DNA of 64,000 nt from Streptomyces curacoi (GTDB taxonomy: Bacteria > Actinomycetota > Actinomycetes > Streptomycetales > Streptomycetaceae): positions 80,156 through 144,155 of the forward strand of contig NZ_KQ947998.1 of NCBI RefSeq assembly GCF_001513975.1, given 5' to 3'. Within the stretch, counting starts at the first letter, position 1; each line of letters starts with the position of its first letter. The translations under genes and the position numbers were made by a program. Below are positions 18,326 through 26,265 of the stretch, piece after piece. The notes below the pieces were generated by a model. It made no database searches. It saw only the letters and a list, made by a program, of their open reading frames with translations, and was not told where the DNA came from.

Positions 18326-19648
18326 TCAGAACCCGGGCGCGCCCTGGGCCTTGGCCACCTGCGCGAACTGGTCCTGGATCGCCTGGGCGACCTGCTGCGG
18401 GCTCTTCTTGCCGAAGATCATGTCGGCGAGGTAGAGGTGGGTGTCCGGAGCGACGATCGCCTTGGCCTGGAAGACGCCGATGGCGGTGGGCAGGGCCGTG
18501 ACCTGGGCCTTGGACGTCTGCGGTAGCCCGTCGGGCGTGGGCACGGACGGCTGCACGGACGGGATCTTCATCGTCTTGATGTAGTCGGCGTAATCCGGGC
18601 CGAGCCAGAAGGCGAGGAACTGGCGGGCGGCGTTCTGCCGCTTGTCGTCACCGGTTCTGAAGGCGACCACGCCGTTGGTCTGGTCGGGCGAGTACATGCC
18701 GGTGGCCGAGGAGTTGGCGATGGGGAACCAGCCGATCTTCTTGTCGATCTCGGCGCTGGAGTACTTGGCCTGCAGCTGGCTCTGGAAGGAGGTGACGTTG
18801 AGGACCATGCCGGCCTCGCCCTTCCACAGGGCGTCGGCCTGACCGGTGAAGGTGCCGGTGCGGTAGTTCTTCTGGGCGAGCCCGGCGTCGAGCAGCTTCT
18901 CCTTGTACTTCTTGATCGCCCCGACGACGACGGGGTCGGTCCACTTCTCCTGGTTCTTGTTGAGCCCGTCCCACCACTGCTTGTCGAGGTCGGTGAGCTG
19001 GACCTGCATCTGCCACTGAAGGGGCCACTTGTCGCCGCCGGCCTCGTAGAAGCCGGCCGCGTCCGTGCTGTCGACGACCTTGTGGCCGAGGGCCAGCAGC
19101 TCGTCGTACGACTTCGGGAAGTCCTTCTCGCTCAGCCCGGCCCGCTTGAAGACGTCCTTGTTGTAGTAGACGCCGAGCATGGCGGGGCTGGTGACGATCG
19201 CCGCGTACCGCTTGCCGTCGATCATGCCGAGCGACTTCTCGGTGTCGCCGAGCCTGGCCTCCCACGGTTCCCCGTCGAGGGTGAGGAGGTTCTGCTTCGG
19301 CTGGATGAACGGCAGCGTGGAGATGGACGGCTGCCAGAACATCAGGTCGGGACGGTCGCCGGAGGCCAGCTTGGTCGGCACGTTCTGCTCGTACAGGTCC
19401 GGGATGGCCTGGGTCTCCACCTTGGCGCCGGTGGCCTTCTCGAAGGCGTCGATGACCTGCTTGGGCGCGTTCACCGTGTTCTGCGCGGTCCACATGGTCA
19501 GCTTCACCCCGTCGAGGCGGGCGGTCGGATCGACCGCCGTCCGCTCGGTGCCGGAGTCGGAGTCCGCGGCGGTGGGGTCGCTGCACGCCGTGGCGGCGAG
19601 GCCGACGGCGCATATCAGCGCCAGGGCGGGGAGAGCTCTTCTGTTCAT
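18326..19648 (-). CDS. Sugar ABC transporter substrate-binding lipoprotein
   Basis: 440-residue exported solute-binding protein (family 1 type). The lipobox is LAATACSD with lipidated C22, after a short basic and hydrophobic signal. The mature part reads like maltose-type binders (KLTMWTAQNT at the start, AFEKATGAKVE). ATG with complement 19646–19648 has AAAGG six bases upstream; an adjacent GTG codon is the alternative. The region upstream (19649–20025) contains no intact gene but remnants of a duplicated lacI tail and of another binding-protein start, so transcription probably comes through from lacI at 20026–21063. Confidence 0.88.
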   Translation of the reverse strand: MNRRALPALALICAVGLAATACSDPTAADSDSGTERTAVDPTARLDGVKLTMWTAQNTVNAPKQVIDAFEKATGAKVETQAIPDLYEQNVPTKLASGDRPDLMFWQPSISTLPFIQPKQNLLTLDGEPWEARLGDTEKSLGMIDGKRYAAIVTSPAMLGVYYNKDVFKRAGLSEKDFPKSYDELLALGHKVVDSTDAAGFYEAGGDKWPLQWQMQVQLTDLDKQWWDGLNKNQEKWTDPVVVGAIKKYKEKLLDAGLAQKNYRTGTFTGQADALWKGEAGMVLNVTSFQSQLQAKYSSAEIDKKIGWFPIANSSATGMYSPDQTNGVVAFRTGDDKRQNAARQFLAFWLGPDYADYIKTMKIPSVQPSVPTPDGLPQTSKAQVTALPTAIGVFQAKAIVAPDTHLYLADMIFGKKSPQQVAQAIQDQFAQVAKAQGAPGF

Positions 19649-19782
19649 CACGTGCCTTTCGGAGCAGGTGGTTCAGAAAGCGGGACTCACAGCTGCGCTG
19701 TCTTCACAGGGGTGTTCATGCGGACGACCGACCCGAGTTCCTTCAGGAGGCAGCCCTGACAACTGCCGCCACTCGTACGACC

Positions 19783-19920
19783 GTTCAGCGGCCGGCAGGC
19801 GCCCGGCCCGAGCTCTCCCGCACCACCAGCTCCGGCACGGACACGGGATGCGGGGCGACCGGCGCGGGCTCCTCCAGCACCCCGTGCAACAGGGCGAACG
19901 CGGCCCGCCCGAGGCCGGTG
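19783..19920 (-). pseudogene. Duplicated 3' end of the second lacI gene (remnant)
   Basis: 138-bp copy of the last part of the regulator gene, including its stop codon, matching 20024–20161 with only a few mismatches seen by eye. In the regulator's frame it would encode the C-terminal end LHGVLEEPAPVAPHPV and then PELVVRESS, but there is no gene body in front of it. It lies in the 377-base spacer between lacI and the binding-protein gene. The homology continues weakly for about 40 bases at the low-coordinate side (19741–19782 against 19981–20023). Confidence 0.8.
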
Positions 19921-19990
19921 CAGCCCAAAGGGCACCGGAAGAGGTCTTCTCGTCATCACGTTCCCTTTCCGGAACAGGTCCTTCAAGAAG
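19921..19990 (-). pseudogene. Stump of a second substrate-binding-protein gene start
   Basis: Upstream of the lacI-tail copy, the minus strand carries an ATG (complement 19954–19956) with a GGAAAGG ribosome site, then codons for MTRRPLPVPF. This resembles the leader and first codons of the intact lipoprotein gene (MNRRALPALA, complement 19646–19648). After about ten codons the sequence switches abruptly into the lacI tail. I read it as the start of a deleted paralogue. The open frame through the fusion has no plausible protein content. Confidence 0.65.
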
Positions 19991-20025
19991 CGGGGCCTCA
20001 CAACTGCGGCCACTCGCAGAACCGT

Positions 20026-21063
20026 TCAGCGGCCGGCAGGCGCCCGTCCCGAGCTCTCCCGCACCACCAGCTCCGGCACGGACACGGGATGCGGGGCGAC
20101 CGGCGCGGACTCCTCCAGCACCCCGTGCAACAGGGCGAACGCGGCCCGCCCGAGGCCGGTGAAGTCCAGGCGCACCGTGGTCAGGGACGGAGTCAGATAG
20201 GCGGAGGGCGGGGCGTCGTCGAATCCGGCCACGCTGACCTCGTCCGGCACCGCGCGGCCGGTCTCGTGCAGGGCGCGCAGCACGCCGAGGGCGAGGTCGT
20301 CGTTGCCGCACAGGATGGCGGTGACGGCGGGGTCCCGCGCGAGCTTCAGGCCCGCCGCGTGGCCGCCGGCCGGGCCCCAGCTGCCCTGCACGGGCCGGGG
20401 CTGCGGGGCGCCGGCCTCCTTCAGGGCCTGCCGCCAGCCGCTGGTGCGGGCGCTGGTGCGCCGAGTGCTGGACGGTATGGCGACGTAGTGCACGGTCTCG
20501 TGGCCGAGGGAGAGCAGATGGCGGGTCGCCTCGTAGGCGGCCTCGCGGTCGTCGGTCCACACCCAGGGTCGGTCACCGGAGGGCGGGCTCGCCGGGGTCT
20601 CGACCACGCCGACGACCGGCACCCCGGCGGGGACGGCGGCCAGGGCCCCGACACCGGCCGGATCGTAGGCGATCACGATCAGCCCGCCGCCCGCGTCCGC
20701 CGCGCGCCGCACCTCGGCGGCGACGGCGGCCTCCTCGGCCGACTCCAGGACGCTGATCCCGACCGCGTAGGACGCGGCACGGGCGGCCTCCTCGACGCCC
20801 TGGAGGATGGAGGCGTAGCCGTAGTGCGTGGTGTTGGCGGTGAGCACGGTCACGGCCCGGCTGCGCCCGCTGGCCAGCGCGAGCGCGGCGGTGTTGCGCC
20901 GGAAGCCCAGCTCGTCGATGGCGGCGAGCACGCGTTCCCGGGTGGCCGGCCGGACGCTCGGATGGCCGTTGATCACCCGGGAGACGGTCTGGTAGGAGAC
21001 CCCGGCGGCGGCCGCGACGTCCCTGATGCTCGCCGGGCTCCTTGTGTGACCGGTCACATTCAT
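20026..21063 (-). CDS. LacI-family regulator of the second sugar locus
   Basis: 345-residue LacI/GalR repressor. The helix-turn-helix is at about residues 11–35 (IRDVAAAAGVSYQTVSRVIN) with the hinge after it; the effector domain follows, with DDREAAYEATRHLLSLGH and AILCGNDDLALGVLRALHE. Two starts are possible, ATG with complement 21061–21063 or GTG with complement 21055–21057; both overlap a palindromic operator, so binding would also block its own translation start region. It is divergent from GH36 and lies upstream of the importer and secreted glycosidase, which it probably controls. The ligand is unknown, perhaps an alpha-galactoside. Confidence 0.88.
   Translation of the reverse strand: MNVTGHTRSPASIRDVAAAAGVSYQTVSRVINGHPSVRPATRERVLAAIDELGFRRNTAALALASGRSRAVTVLTANTTHYGYASILQGVEEAARAASYAVGISVLESAEEAAVAAEVRRAADAGGGLIVIAYDPAGVGALAAVPAGVPVVGVVETPASPPSGDRPWVWTDDREAAYEATRHLLSLGHETVHYVAIPSSTRRTSARTSGWRQALKEAGAPQPRPVQGSWGPAGGHAAGLKLARDPAVTAILCGNDDLALGVLRALHETGRAVPDEVSVAGFDDAPPSAYLTPSLTTVRLDFTGLGRAAFALLHGVLEESAPVAPHPVSVPELVVRESSGRAPAGR
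21045..21058. promoter_or_regulatory. Operator TGTGACCGGTCACA, site 1
   Basis: Perfect 14-bp palindrome overlapping the first codons of the lacI gene. An identical site lies 27 bases away at 21072–21085. I did not see this palindrome elsewhere in the window. Confidence 0.75.
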
Positions 21064-21071
21064 GCGAGGAT

Positions 21072-21085
21072 TGTGACCGGTCACA
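21072..21085. promoter_or_regulatory. Operator TGTGACCGGTCACA, site 2
   Basis: Perfect 14-bp palindrome identical to 21045–21058, in the divergent spacer between lacI and GH36, 48 bases before the GH36 start. The paired sites suggest cooperative repression of both directions. Confidence 0.75.
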
Positions 21086-21133
21086 CAGGGCTCGTCAAGA
21101 GAACGTGACGAGGGATCACGAGGGGGAAGCACC

Positions 21134-23245
21134 TTGACCGGTCTGGCGGACGCGGATCTCAACGGCACCCACAGGACGTTCACTTGGGGGCATACGGCCC
21201 TGGAGAGCGAGTTCGCCGTCGCCGCCGACGGGACGCCACGGCTGGTCCGGCTGGGCGGCACCCCTCCCGCCGACCCGGAAGCCGCCCTCCCTCTCGTCGA
21301 GTTGACCGCCCTCGGCCACGGCAGCGGCTGGTCCGGCCCGCGCTTCACCGGCACGGCCTTCGGCGCGCGGCTGGCGTATCGGGGCCACCGCACCGCGAGA
21401 CACGGCGACTGGGAGCGGCTGACCGTCGAACTCCACGACCCGGCGACCGGGCTGACGGCGTTCGCCGAGCTGTCCTCGCCGGACGGGATCGCCGTGCTGC
21501 GCTCCCGGGTGCGGTTGCGCAACGACGGCACCGAACCCCTCGTCGTCCAGTCGGTCAGCAGTCTCCTGCTCGGCGGCCTCCCCTCACCGGACGCCCTCGA
21601 CGTGCACCGGGCCCGCAACGACTGGCTCGCGGAGTGCCGTTGGCAGTCCGAGCCGCTGCGCCGGGCCGTCGCCGACATCAACGTCGACGCCCATCAGCAC
21701 GACAGCCGGGCCGCCCTCGTCGTCACCGGACGCGGCAGCTGGTCCACCGACGGCCATCTGGCGATGGGGGCGCTCACCCAGCGGGACGGCGGCCGGACCT
21801 GGCTGTGGCAGATCGAGTCCCCGGCCGGCTGGCGCTGGGACCTGGGCGAACGCGCCCACGGCAGCTACCTCGCGCTGAACGGCCCCACGGACGCCGAGCA
21901 CCAGTGGCGGGTCCGGCTCGCGCCGGGCGAGGAGTGCGCCACGGTGCCGGCGGCGCTGGCGCTGGGCTCCGGGTTCGACGCCGCGATGGGCGCCCTGACC
22001 TCGTACCGGCGCGCCCTGCGCCGCCCGCACCCCGACCACACCGCACTCCCCGTCGTCTTCAACGACTACATGAACACCCTCATGGGCGACCCGACGACCG
22101 AGAAGCTGCTGCCCCTGATCGACGCCGCCGCCGAGGCCGGCGCGGAGTACTTCTGCATCGACTCCGGCTGGTACGACGACGACACCGAGGGCTGGTGGGA
22201 CAGCGTCGGGGAGTGGCTGCCCTCACCGCGCCGCTTCCCCGACGGCGGCATTCGGGCGGTCCTGGACCGGATCCGGGAGCGCCGGATGGTGCCGGGGCTG
22301 TGGCTGGAGCCGGAGGTCGTCGGCGTCCGCAGCCCGGTCGCCGCCGCGCTCCCCCCGGACGCCTTCTTCCAGCGGGACGGCGTGCGCCTGGCAGAGCAGG
22401 GCCGCCACCAGCTCGATCTGCGGCACCCGGCCGCCCGCGCGCACCTCGACAAGACCGTGGACCGGATCGTCGGCGACTGGGGCGTGGGCTATCTCAAGCT
22501 GGACTACAACATCGTGGTCGACCCGGGCACCCGCGCCCCCGGCGACCTCGCACCGGGCGCCGGGCTGCTCGGCCACGCGCGGGCGTATCTGGACTGGCTG
22601 GCGGACGTCCTGGACCGCCACCCCCACCTGGTGATCGAGAACTGCGCCTCCGGCGGTATGCGGATGGACGGCGCCACGCTGGCCGTCAGCCAGCTCCAGT
22701 CCACCAGCGACCAGCAGGACCCGCTGCGCTACCCGCCGATCGCCGCCGCCGCGCCGACCGCCGTCCCGCCCGAGCAGGGCGCGGTCTGGGCCTACCCCCA
22801 GCCGGAGTTCGACGACGATCTGATCGCCTTCACCCTGGGCGGGGCGCTGCTCGGCCGGATCCATCTGTCCGGCCATCTGAACCGGATGTCGGCGCACCAG
22901 CTGGGGTTGGTCAGGGACGCGGTGGAGACGTACAAGTCGATCCGCGGGGAGCTGGCGCGGGCCGTGCCGTTCTGGCCGCTCGGGCTGCCGGGGTGGACGG
23001 ACGAGTGGCTGGCACTGGGCATGCGGGTGCCGGCCGGCCCGTCGTACCTCTCGGTGTGGCGGCGCGGTGGGGCGGGCGAACTCCGCCTGTCCGTCGGGCA
23101 CTTGGCGGGCCGGGAGGCGCGTGCGGAGATCCTGCACCCGTCCGCCGCGACGGCGGGCTCGGCGCTCTGGGACGGGGACGGGCTGCGGGTGTCGCTGCCG
23201 CGGACGCCCGGTGTCCTGCTGGTCCGTCTCACGCCGGGCGGCTGA
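21134..23245 (+). CDS. GH36 alpha-galactosidase
   Basis: 703-residue cytoplasmic retaining exo-glycosidase. The N-terminal beta-supersandwich covers about residues 1–300; the TIM barrel carries nucleophile D457 in YLKLDYN and acid/base D526 in QSTSDQQD, with the family signature ENCASGGMRMD between them. No signal peptide. The start is TTG at 21134, supported by the strong AGGGGGAAG eight to ten bases upstream. It is divergent from the lacI regulator with two operators between them, so it is probably induced together with the importer. It would remove terminal alpha-galactose from imported oligosaccharides; other GH36 specificities such as alpha-N-acetylgalactosaminidase are less likely. Confidence 0.88.
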   Translation: MTGLADADLNGTHRTFTWGHTALESEFAVAADGTPRLVRLGGTPPADPEAALPLVELTALGHGSGWSGPRFTGTAFGARLAYRGHRTARHGDWERLTVELHDPATGLTAFAELSSPDGIAVLRSRVRLRNDGTEPLVVQSVSSLLLGGLPSPDALDVHRARNDWLAECRWQSEPLRRAVADINVDAHQHDSRAALVVTGRGSWSTDGHLAMGALTQRDGGRTWLWQIESPAGWRWDLGERAHGSYLALNGPTDAEHQWRVRLAPGEECATVPAALALGSGFDAAMGALTSYRRALRRPHPDHTALPVVFNDYMNTLMGDPTTEKLLPLIDAAAEAGAEYFCIDSGWYDDDTEGWWDSVGEWLPSPRRFPDGGIRAVLDRIRERRMVPGLWLEPEVVGVRSPVAAALPPDAFFQRDGVRLAEQGRHQLDLRHPAARAHLDKTVDRIVGDWGVGYLKLDYNIVVDPGTRAPGDLAPGAGLLGHARAYLDWLADVLDRHPHLVIENCASGGMRMDGATLAVSQLQSTSDQQDPLRYPPIAAAAPTAVPPEQGAVWAYPQPEFDDDLIAFTLGGALLGRIHLSGHLNRMSAHQLGLVRDAVETYKSIRGELARAVPFWPLGLPGWTDEWLALGMRVPAGPSYLSVWRRGGAGELRLSVGHLAGREARAEILHPSAATAGSALWDGDGLRVSLPRTPGVLLVRLTPGG

Positions 23246-23254
23246 GGCATACGG

Positions 23255-23294
23255 CCCGAGCCGGCGCCGCGGGGAAGGGCGGTGCCGGCTCGGG
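23255..23294. terminator. Bidirectional terminator between GH36 and GH12
   Basis: Inverted repeat CCCGAGCCGGC (23255–23265) and GCCGGCTCGGG (23284–23294) with an 18-base loop that can pair further. It lies between convergent GH36 and GH12. Just beyond it the 17-mer TGTCGGGTCAGCTGCTG occurs twice (23295 and 23321), overlapping the GH12 stop. Confidence 0.75.
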
Positions 23295-23327
23295 TGTCGG
23301 GTCAGCTGCTGACCTCGGTCTGTCGGG

Positions 23328-24041
23328 TCAGCTGCTGCTGACCGTCAGGTTGTTGGTGCGGAAGTCCAGACCACCGGACGACGAGGTGATCTCGTAGCCG
23401 AACTGCACGTCGCCGATGGTCTCGTTGCCCATCCAGCCCTTGGTGTCCTTGATCCACTTCAGGATCGGCAGGATGTTGACGGTGCCGGAGCTGGAGTCGG
23501 AGGTCCGCAGGAAGGAGAAGACCTCGTTGGCGCCGTTGTTGCCCTTGTAGACGTTCCAGGAGTGGCCGCCGAGGGTGACGCTGCCCTGCGAGGTGCCGAG
23601 CGGACCGACGGCTCCGTTGTAGTTGACCCAGAGCATGATCTCGTAGTCGTAGTCCGTGTCCCAGATGTCGTACGACGTGTTGTACGCGCCGGACGACGGG
23701 ACGGTGACGTTGTAGCTGCTGGTGAGCGAGCCGAGCGAGGTGATCGTCTTGTTGACCACCTTCTTGGCGTTCGGGTACGACTTGATGCCGCCGGTGTTGG
23801 GGTGGTTGGCCCACACGCCCCAGTTGGTGCCGGAGTTGGCCCAGATGCACTGGCTGCCGGCGCCGGAGCCCCAGATGTTGTTGTAGAGCGTGTAGCCGTT
23901 CAGGCTGGTGTTGCCCCACTGGTCGCAGGAGTTCCAGACGGCGGCGGAGGCGGGGGCGGAGGCGAGCCCGACGGTGGCGCCGAAGGCCATCGCCGGGGCC
24001 AGCACGGCCATGGTGATCTTGCGCAGTGTGCTCTTTGCCAT
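23328..24041 (-). CDS. Second secreted GH12 endoglucanase/xyloglucanase
   Basis: 237-residue secreted protein. The signal peptide ends at ASA-A (residues 31–34). The GH12 domain is complete with nucleophile E134 in DYEIMLWVN and acid/base E217 in FGYEITSSSG; no extra module. It differs strongly in sequence from the GH12 protein at 8378–9187, so this is not a recent duplicate. ATG with complement 24039–24041 has AAGGGA upstream. It follows GH95 after 37 bases and is the last gene of the GH74–GH42–GH95–GH12 series. Confidence 0.9.
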   Translation of the reverse strand: MAKSTLRKITMAVLAPAMAFGATVGLASAPASAAVWNSCDQWGNTSLNGYTLYNNIWGSGAGSQCIWANSGTNWGVWANHPNTGGIKSYPNAKKVVNKTITSLGSLTSSYNVTVPSSGAYNTSYDIWDTDYDYEIMLWVNYNGAVGPLGTSQGSVTLGGHSWNVYKGNNGANEVFSFLRTSDSSSGTVNILPILKWIKDTKGWMGNETIGDVQFGYEITSSSGGLDFRTNNLTVSSS

Positions 24042-24078
24042 GGTGTCCCTTTCCATGGGTGGGGGGAATTGCGGGGGG

Positions 24079-26265
24079 TTACCACTCCCCCAGGCGGAGG
24101 ACGTGGTCTTCTCCGGCGACGAGGTCGAGCGGTTCGGCGCCGGAGGAAGTCCGGAGTTCGACGCGGTGGGTGCGCGTGGGGCGGATCACCGCGGTCGCTC
24201 GGTTCGGGCTCCAGGTGAGGTCGACCTCGGCTCCGAACCGGGTACGCACGCCGCGCAGCCGCCCCTGGGGGAGGGCAGCGGGCAGCGCGGGGAGGAGCAC
24301 CAGGCGGTCCGAGGTCGACTGCACGAGCGTTTCGATCAGTACGGCGGGCAGGGTGTGGGCCGCGTCGGCGTTGTAGACGTCGCGTTTGGGGTAGTGCGCG
24401 CTCATCAGGGAGGCGTGGAAGAAGTCGCCGTCCAGTACCTGGTCGAGGGCGTGGGCGACGCGCTCGCCGTCCCGGAGCCGGGCCGCGATCAGGGCGTGGT
24501 GGAGGTGGCCGTGCGCCGAGTCGTTCTCGGCGCCCCTCAGTTCCAGGGCACGGTGGGCGGCCGTCGCGAGGTCCGGGGTGTCGTACGGGGTGATCTCGTC
24601 GAGCGGCCAGACCCCGTAGAGGTGGCTGAGGTGACGGTGGTCGTAGGTGTCCTCCAGTCCGGGCCGGGCCCATTCGGCGAGGGCGCCGTCGGCGTTGATC
24701 CGGTGCGGCGGGAGGCGGTCGGCGAGGGCGCGCCAGCGGTCGGCGTGCTCCGGGTGGTAGCGGGCGGCGGTGCGGAGCGCGTGCCGGGCCGCCGAGAGGT
24801 CCATGGCCGCGTTGACCGTGCCCCAGCTCGCGTTCGCGGGGCGGTTCTCGGGCGAGTAGGACGGGACGACGACCAGGTTGCCCTCGTCGTCGGTGCGGGT
24901 GAGGAAGTCCTCGTAGAACCGGGCGACCTCGGCGAGGACGGCGGCCGTGCGCGGGTCCTGTTCGCCGCGGGTCTCGTCGTGGTCGACGAGGGGCTTGAGG
25001 AGCCAGTCGGCGCCGGCGGTCCACAGATGGAGCGGGTACTCGCGGCTGAAGTGGTAGAGGTGCCCGGACTCGCCGTCGGTGTGGGCGGGGGCCACCACGC
25101 CACGGGTGCCGAAGATCGCGCGGGCGTTGTCGCGCCAGTGGTCGACCTGGCCGTGGATGAGGGCGGCGTGGGCCTCGGTGACCTCCGGGAGCGCCGCCGC
25201 GGCGGCCGACGCGGTCTGGAGGTTGAGGTTGGCGTCGGTGGTGAACGCGCCCGACCACGCGGTGTTCCAGTCGCCGGTCCACAGGCCGGTGAGCCGGGGC
25301 GGGAGCATGCCGGAGGCGGACAGCAGGTGGTAGCGGCCGGCCGCGAAGAGGCGTTCCAGGAGGGCGGGGCTCTTCGGGCGGCTCAGCAACTCCGAGCCGG
25401 GGAGGGCACGTTCGGCGGGGTCGGCGGCCAGGTCGAGGGTCACGCGCTCGTAGGCGGTGCGATGGAGAGGCGTGTGCCGGTCCAGGAGGTGGGAGTAGGT
25501 GCCGGACTCGGTGAGCAGGTCACGCAGGGCGTCGGCATGGGCCGCCGTGTCCAGTTCGCCGGTGTGCCGCACGACCCGGGTCAGGAGGAGGACGGAGTCG
25601 GCCCCGGTGACGCGTGCGCCCGGCGGGATGAGCGCGGTACGGCCGCCCGTCGGCACGACCAGGGTGATTCCGGTGTAGCCGCGGTCGCTGTCGGGGTAGC
25701 GGACGCGGAGGGTGAGGAGGGCGCCTTCACAGGCACGGACGATGCTCTGGCCGACGACGAGTGCGGCGGGGGCGCCGGGGAGCCGGTGGTCGAGGGTGAC
25801 GACGAGGTCGTCCGCCTCGACCTGCTGGACGATGACGTCGTCCGCGCGGGAGACGAAGACCCGGCTGCGCCAGCCCGCGCACTCCGCGTGGGTGACGCCG
25901 GTGGTGAAGTCGACGGCGCGGCGGTAGCCGGAGGTGTCGGCGGCCGGGCGGCGCAGTCCCATCCGGAAGGCGGGGTGAAAGGGCTGCACCCACTGCACGT
26001 CCCGCCCGTCGGTGAAACGCTCGGCCGCCGTGACGTCCCCGGCCAGCAACCGGTCCTGGAGGGAGGCCAGTTCGGCGGCGAGGGCGGGGGGACGGGCGTG
26101 TTCGCCGCCGTTGGGGCGGACCAGGGTGTGGTGGTTGACGATGACGCGGTCGTCGTTCGGATCGCCGAACACCATGACGCCGTGCCGGCCGTTCCCGCTC
26201 AGGAAGGCGTCCTCCCAGCGGGCCGCCGGGGCCGGCTCCCAGGTGCCGTGCACGGGCCCGGTCAT
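24079..26265 (-). CDS. GH95 alpha-L-fucosidase
   Basis: 728-residue inverting glycosidase without signal peptide, so cytoplasmic. GH95 hallmarks are visible: the N-terminal beta domain with GNGRHGVMVFG, the paired asparagines N346 and N348 in TDANLNLQ, the acid E473 in SYSPENRP, and HRHLSHLYG at 543–551. It would release terminal alpha-1,2-L-fucose, which caps fucosylated xyloglucan side chains; some GH95 members act on alpha-L-galactose. Its ATG (complement 26263–26265) overlaps the GH42 stop as ATGA, giving coupled translation. Confidence 0.87.
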   Translation of the reverse strand: MTGPVHGTWEPAPAARWEDAFLSGNGRHGVMVFGDPNDDRVIVNHHTLVRPNGGEHARPPALAAELASLQDRLLAGDVTAAERFTDGRDVQWVQPFHPAFRMGLRRPAADTSGYRRAVDFTTGVTHAECAGWRSRVFVSRADDVIVQQVEADDLVVTLDHRLPGAPAALVVGQSIVRACEGALLTLRVRYPDSDRGYTGITLVVPTGGRTALIPPGARVTGADSVLLLTRVVRHTGELDTAAHADALRDLLTESGTYSHLLDRHTPLHRTAYERVTLDLAADPAERALPGSELLSRPKSPALLERLFAAGRYHLLSASGMLPPRLTGLWTGDWNTAWSGAFTTDANLNLQTASAAAAALPEVTEAHAALIHGQVDHWRDNARAIFGTRGVVAPAHTDGESGHLYHFSREYPLHLWTAGADWLLKPLVDHDETRGEQDPRTAAVLAEVARFYEDFLTRTDDEGNLVVVPSYSPENRPANASWGTVNAAMDLSAARHALRTAARYHPEHADRWRALADRLPPHRINADGALAEWARPGLEDTYDHRHLSHLYGVWPLDEITPYDTPDLATAAHRALELRGAENDSAHGHLHHALIAARLRDGERVAHALDQVLDGDFFHASLMSAHYPKRDVYNADAAHTLPAVLIETLVQSTSDRLVLLPALPAALPQGRLRGVRTRFGAEVDLTWSPNRATAVIRPTRTHRVELRTSSGAEPLDLVAGEDHVLRLGEW

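Noticed and set aside
19687..20013. 108-codon minus-strand open frame across the duplicated region
   Set aside because: Its content is the lacI tail read in the wrong frame after a binding-protein start; Arg/Ala/Gly-rich and not protein-like.
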